Source: an uncultured bacterium (lineage in GTDB: Bacteria > Patescibacteriota > Patescibacteriia > Patescibacteriales > UBA12465). From it: a DNA stretch of 5,516 nucleotides. This document shows, in pieces, positions 5,055 to 5,516 of the stretch. A program made the position numbers and the translations under genes. The first letter of the stretch is position 1; each line of letters begins with the position of its first letter. Below the pieces are notes generated by a model. The model did not search any database and was not told where the DNA came from. It saw only the letters and a program-made list of their open reading frames with translations. Location of the stretch: positions 1 through 5,516 of the forward strand of contig CAIVBF010000095.1 in NCBI GenBank assembly GCA_903904095.1, read 5' to 3'.

Positions 5055-5516
5055 TTATTCTTTAATATAACGTTTTTCTAAAATATTAACGATATTTTCA
5101 GTAACTAATACATTCTTATAATTTAATAAATCAATTTTAATTCTGTTCAACGAATATATATTTGCATCTATTTTTTGTAAAGTTATAGATATCTTTTTTT
5201 GGGTGCAAATTTCTCTTAATTGATTTAATATTTTTATTAATTCCTGGCATAAATCAATGATATTTTTAAAGACGTAATAATTACGTGCTGTAATATTGGC
5301 TTGCTTGTAAATCATAAAAAATTGCTTTTCTACAGAAATAAAATCATTCAATTTTACATTAGTATCTGTATTGTCATCAAAAAACCAAAGATCCCTGTAA
5401 ATCAAAAATGTATTACAATATATTGAATTAATATCTATTAATTGTAAATTCAAAAACCGATTTAAATCAGCTATAAAATTATTCAATTTCTTTTTATCTG
5501 AAAAAGAGAAAGATAA
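5055..5516 (-). CDS. Unassigned AT-rich gene upstream of L23, N-terminus possibly beyond window
   Basis: I do not recognise this protein. The frame is open from the right edge of the window to a TAA at 5055-5057 (153 residues visible). The first possible start inside the window is TTG at 5486, giving 143 residues; the next in-frame ATG is residue 58 of that version. Because every other gene here starts with ATG, the real start probably lies upstream. The product is rich in Ile, Asn, Leu and Lys, has no signal peptide or clear membrane segment, and looks mainly helical, with heptad-like stretches near IIDLCQELIKILNQLREI (76-93) and in the last 40 residues. Three cysteines (24, 80, 94) do not form a known motif. 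G+C is about 20%, and a random frame this long in such DNA is very unlikely, so it is probably coding. It occupies the place where L4 is expected, yet has no L4 motif. Confidence 0.6.
   Translation of the reverse strand, partial: LSFSFSDKKKLNNFIADLNRFLNLQLIDINSIYCNTFLIYRDLWFFDDNTDTNVKLNDFISVEKQFFMIYKQANITARNYYVFKNIIDLCQELIKILNQLREICTQKKISITLQKIDANIYSLNRIKIDLLNYKNVLVTENIVNILEKRYIKE

Noticed and set aside
5055..5516. Divergent L4 (rplD) at the right edge
   Set aside because: No L4-like basic loop or Gly/Arg-rich segment is visible; the product is Ile/Asn-rich with few Gly and no matching motif.

Overview
The window is a stretch of the conserved bacterial S10/spc ribosomal-protein operon, read entirely from the minus strand. 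Going down the transcript (high to low coordinate) the order is L23, L2, S19, L22, S3, L16, L29, S17, L14, L24 and the first 147 codons of L5, which runs off the left edge. This is the textbook bacterial order, and the S10 and spc portions join at S17/L14 without a visible break. Every ribosomal gene is intact where it can be seen, starts with ATG, and (where the end is visible) stops with TAA.

The right end (5055-5516) holds a different kind of gene. It is co-directional with the operon, very AT-rich (about 20% G+C by hand count, against about 44% in a 240-base sample of L2), open at the window edge, and encodes an Ile/Asn/Leu-rich, probably helical protein that I cannot assign. It lies directly upstream of L23, where L4 (rplD) is normally found. 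It is the least ordinary thing in the window.

The organism looks like an AT-rich bacterium using the standard code (no in-frame TGA interrupts any gene). The general style suggests a Candidate Phyla Radiation (Patescibacteria/Parcubacteria-like) genome: Lys-rich tails on L22 and L23, a Pro in place of the usual Arg before MGKGKG in L16, and mostly no Shine-Dalgarno sequence. This placement is inference from protein style, not a tree.

The genes work together as parts of one machine. L2, L14, L16, L5 and L24 are 23S rRNA binders of the large subunit. L22, L23, L24 and L29 surround the polypeptide exit tunnel. S3, S17 and S19 belong to the small subunit. Spacers are 1-43 nt, so one polycistronic mRNA with translational coupling is likely. 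Ten of eleven ribosomal start codons are immediately preceded by AT (six by TAT, four by AAT) and generally lack a Shine-Dalgarno sequence. L24 is the exception: it has a clear GGAG, partly buried in a predicted 6-bp hairpin within the L14-L24 spacer. No tRNA, rRNA, CRISPR, insertion sequence or strong terminator was seen, and there is no gene-free stretch longer than 43 bases.
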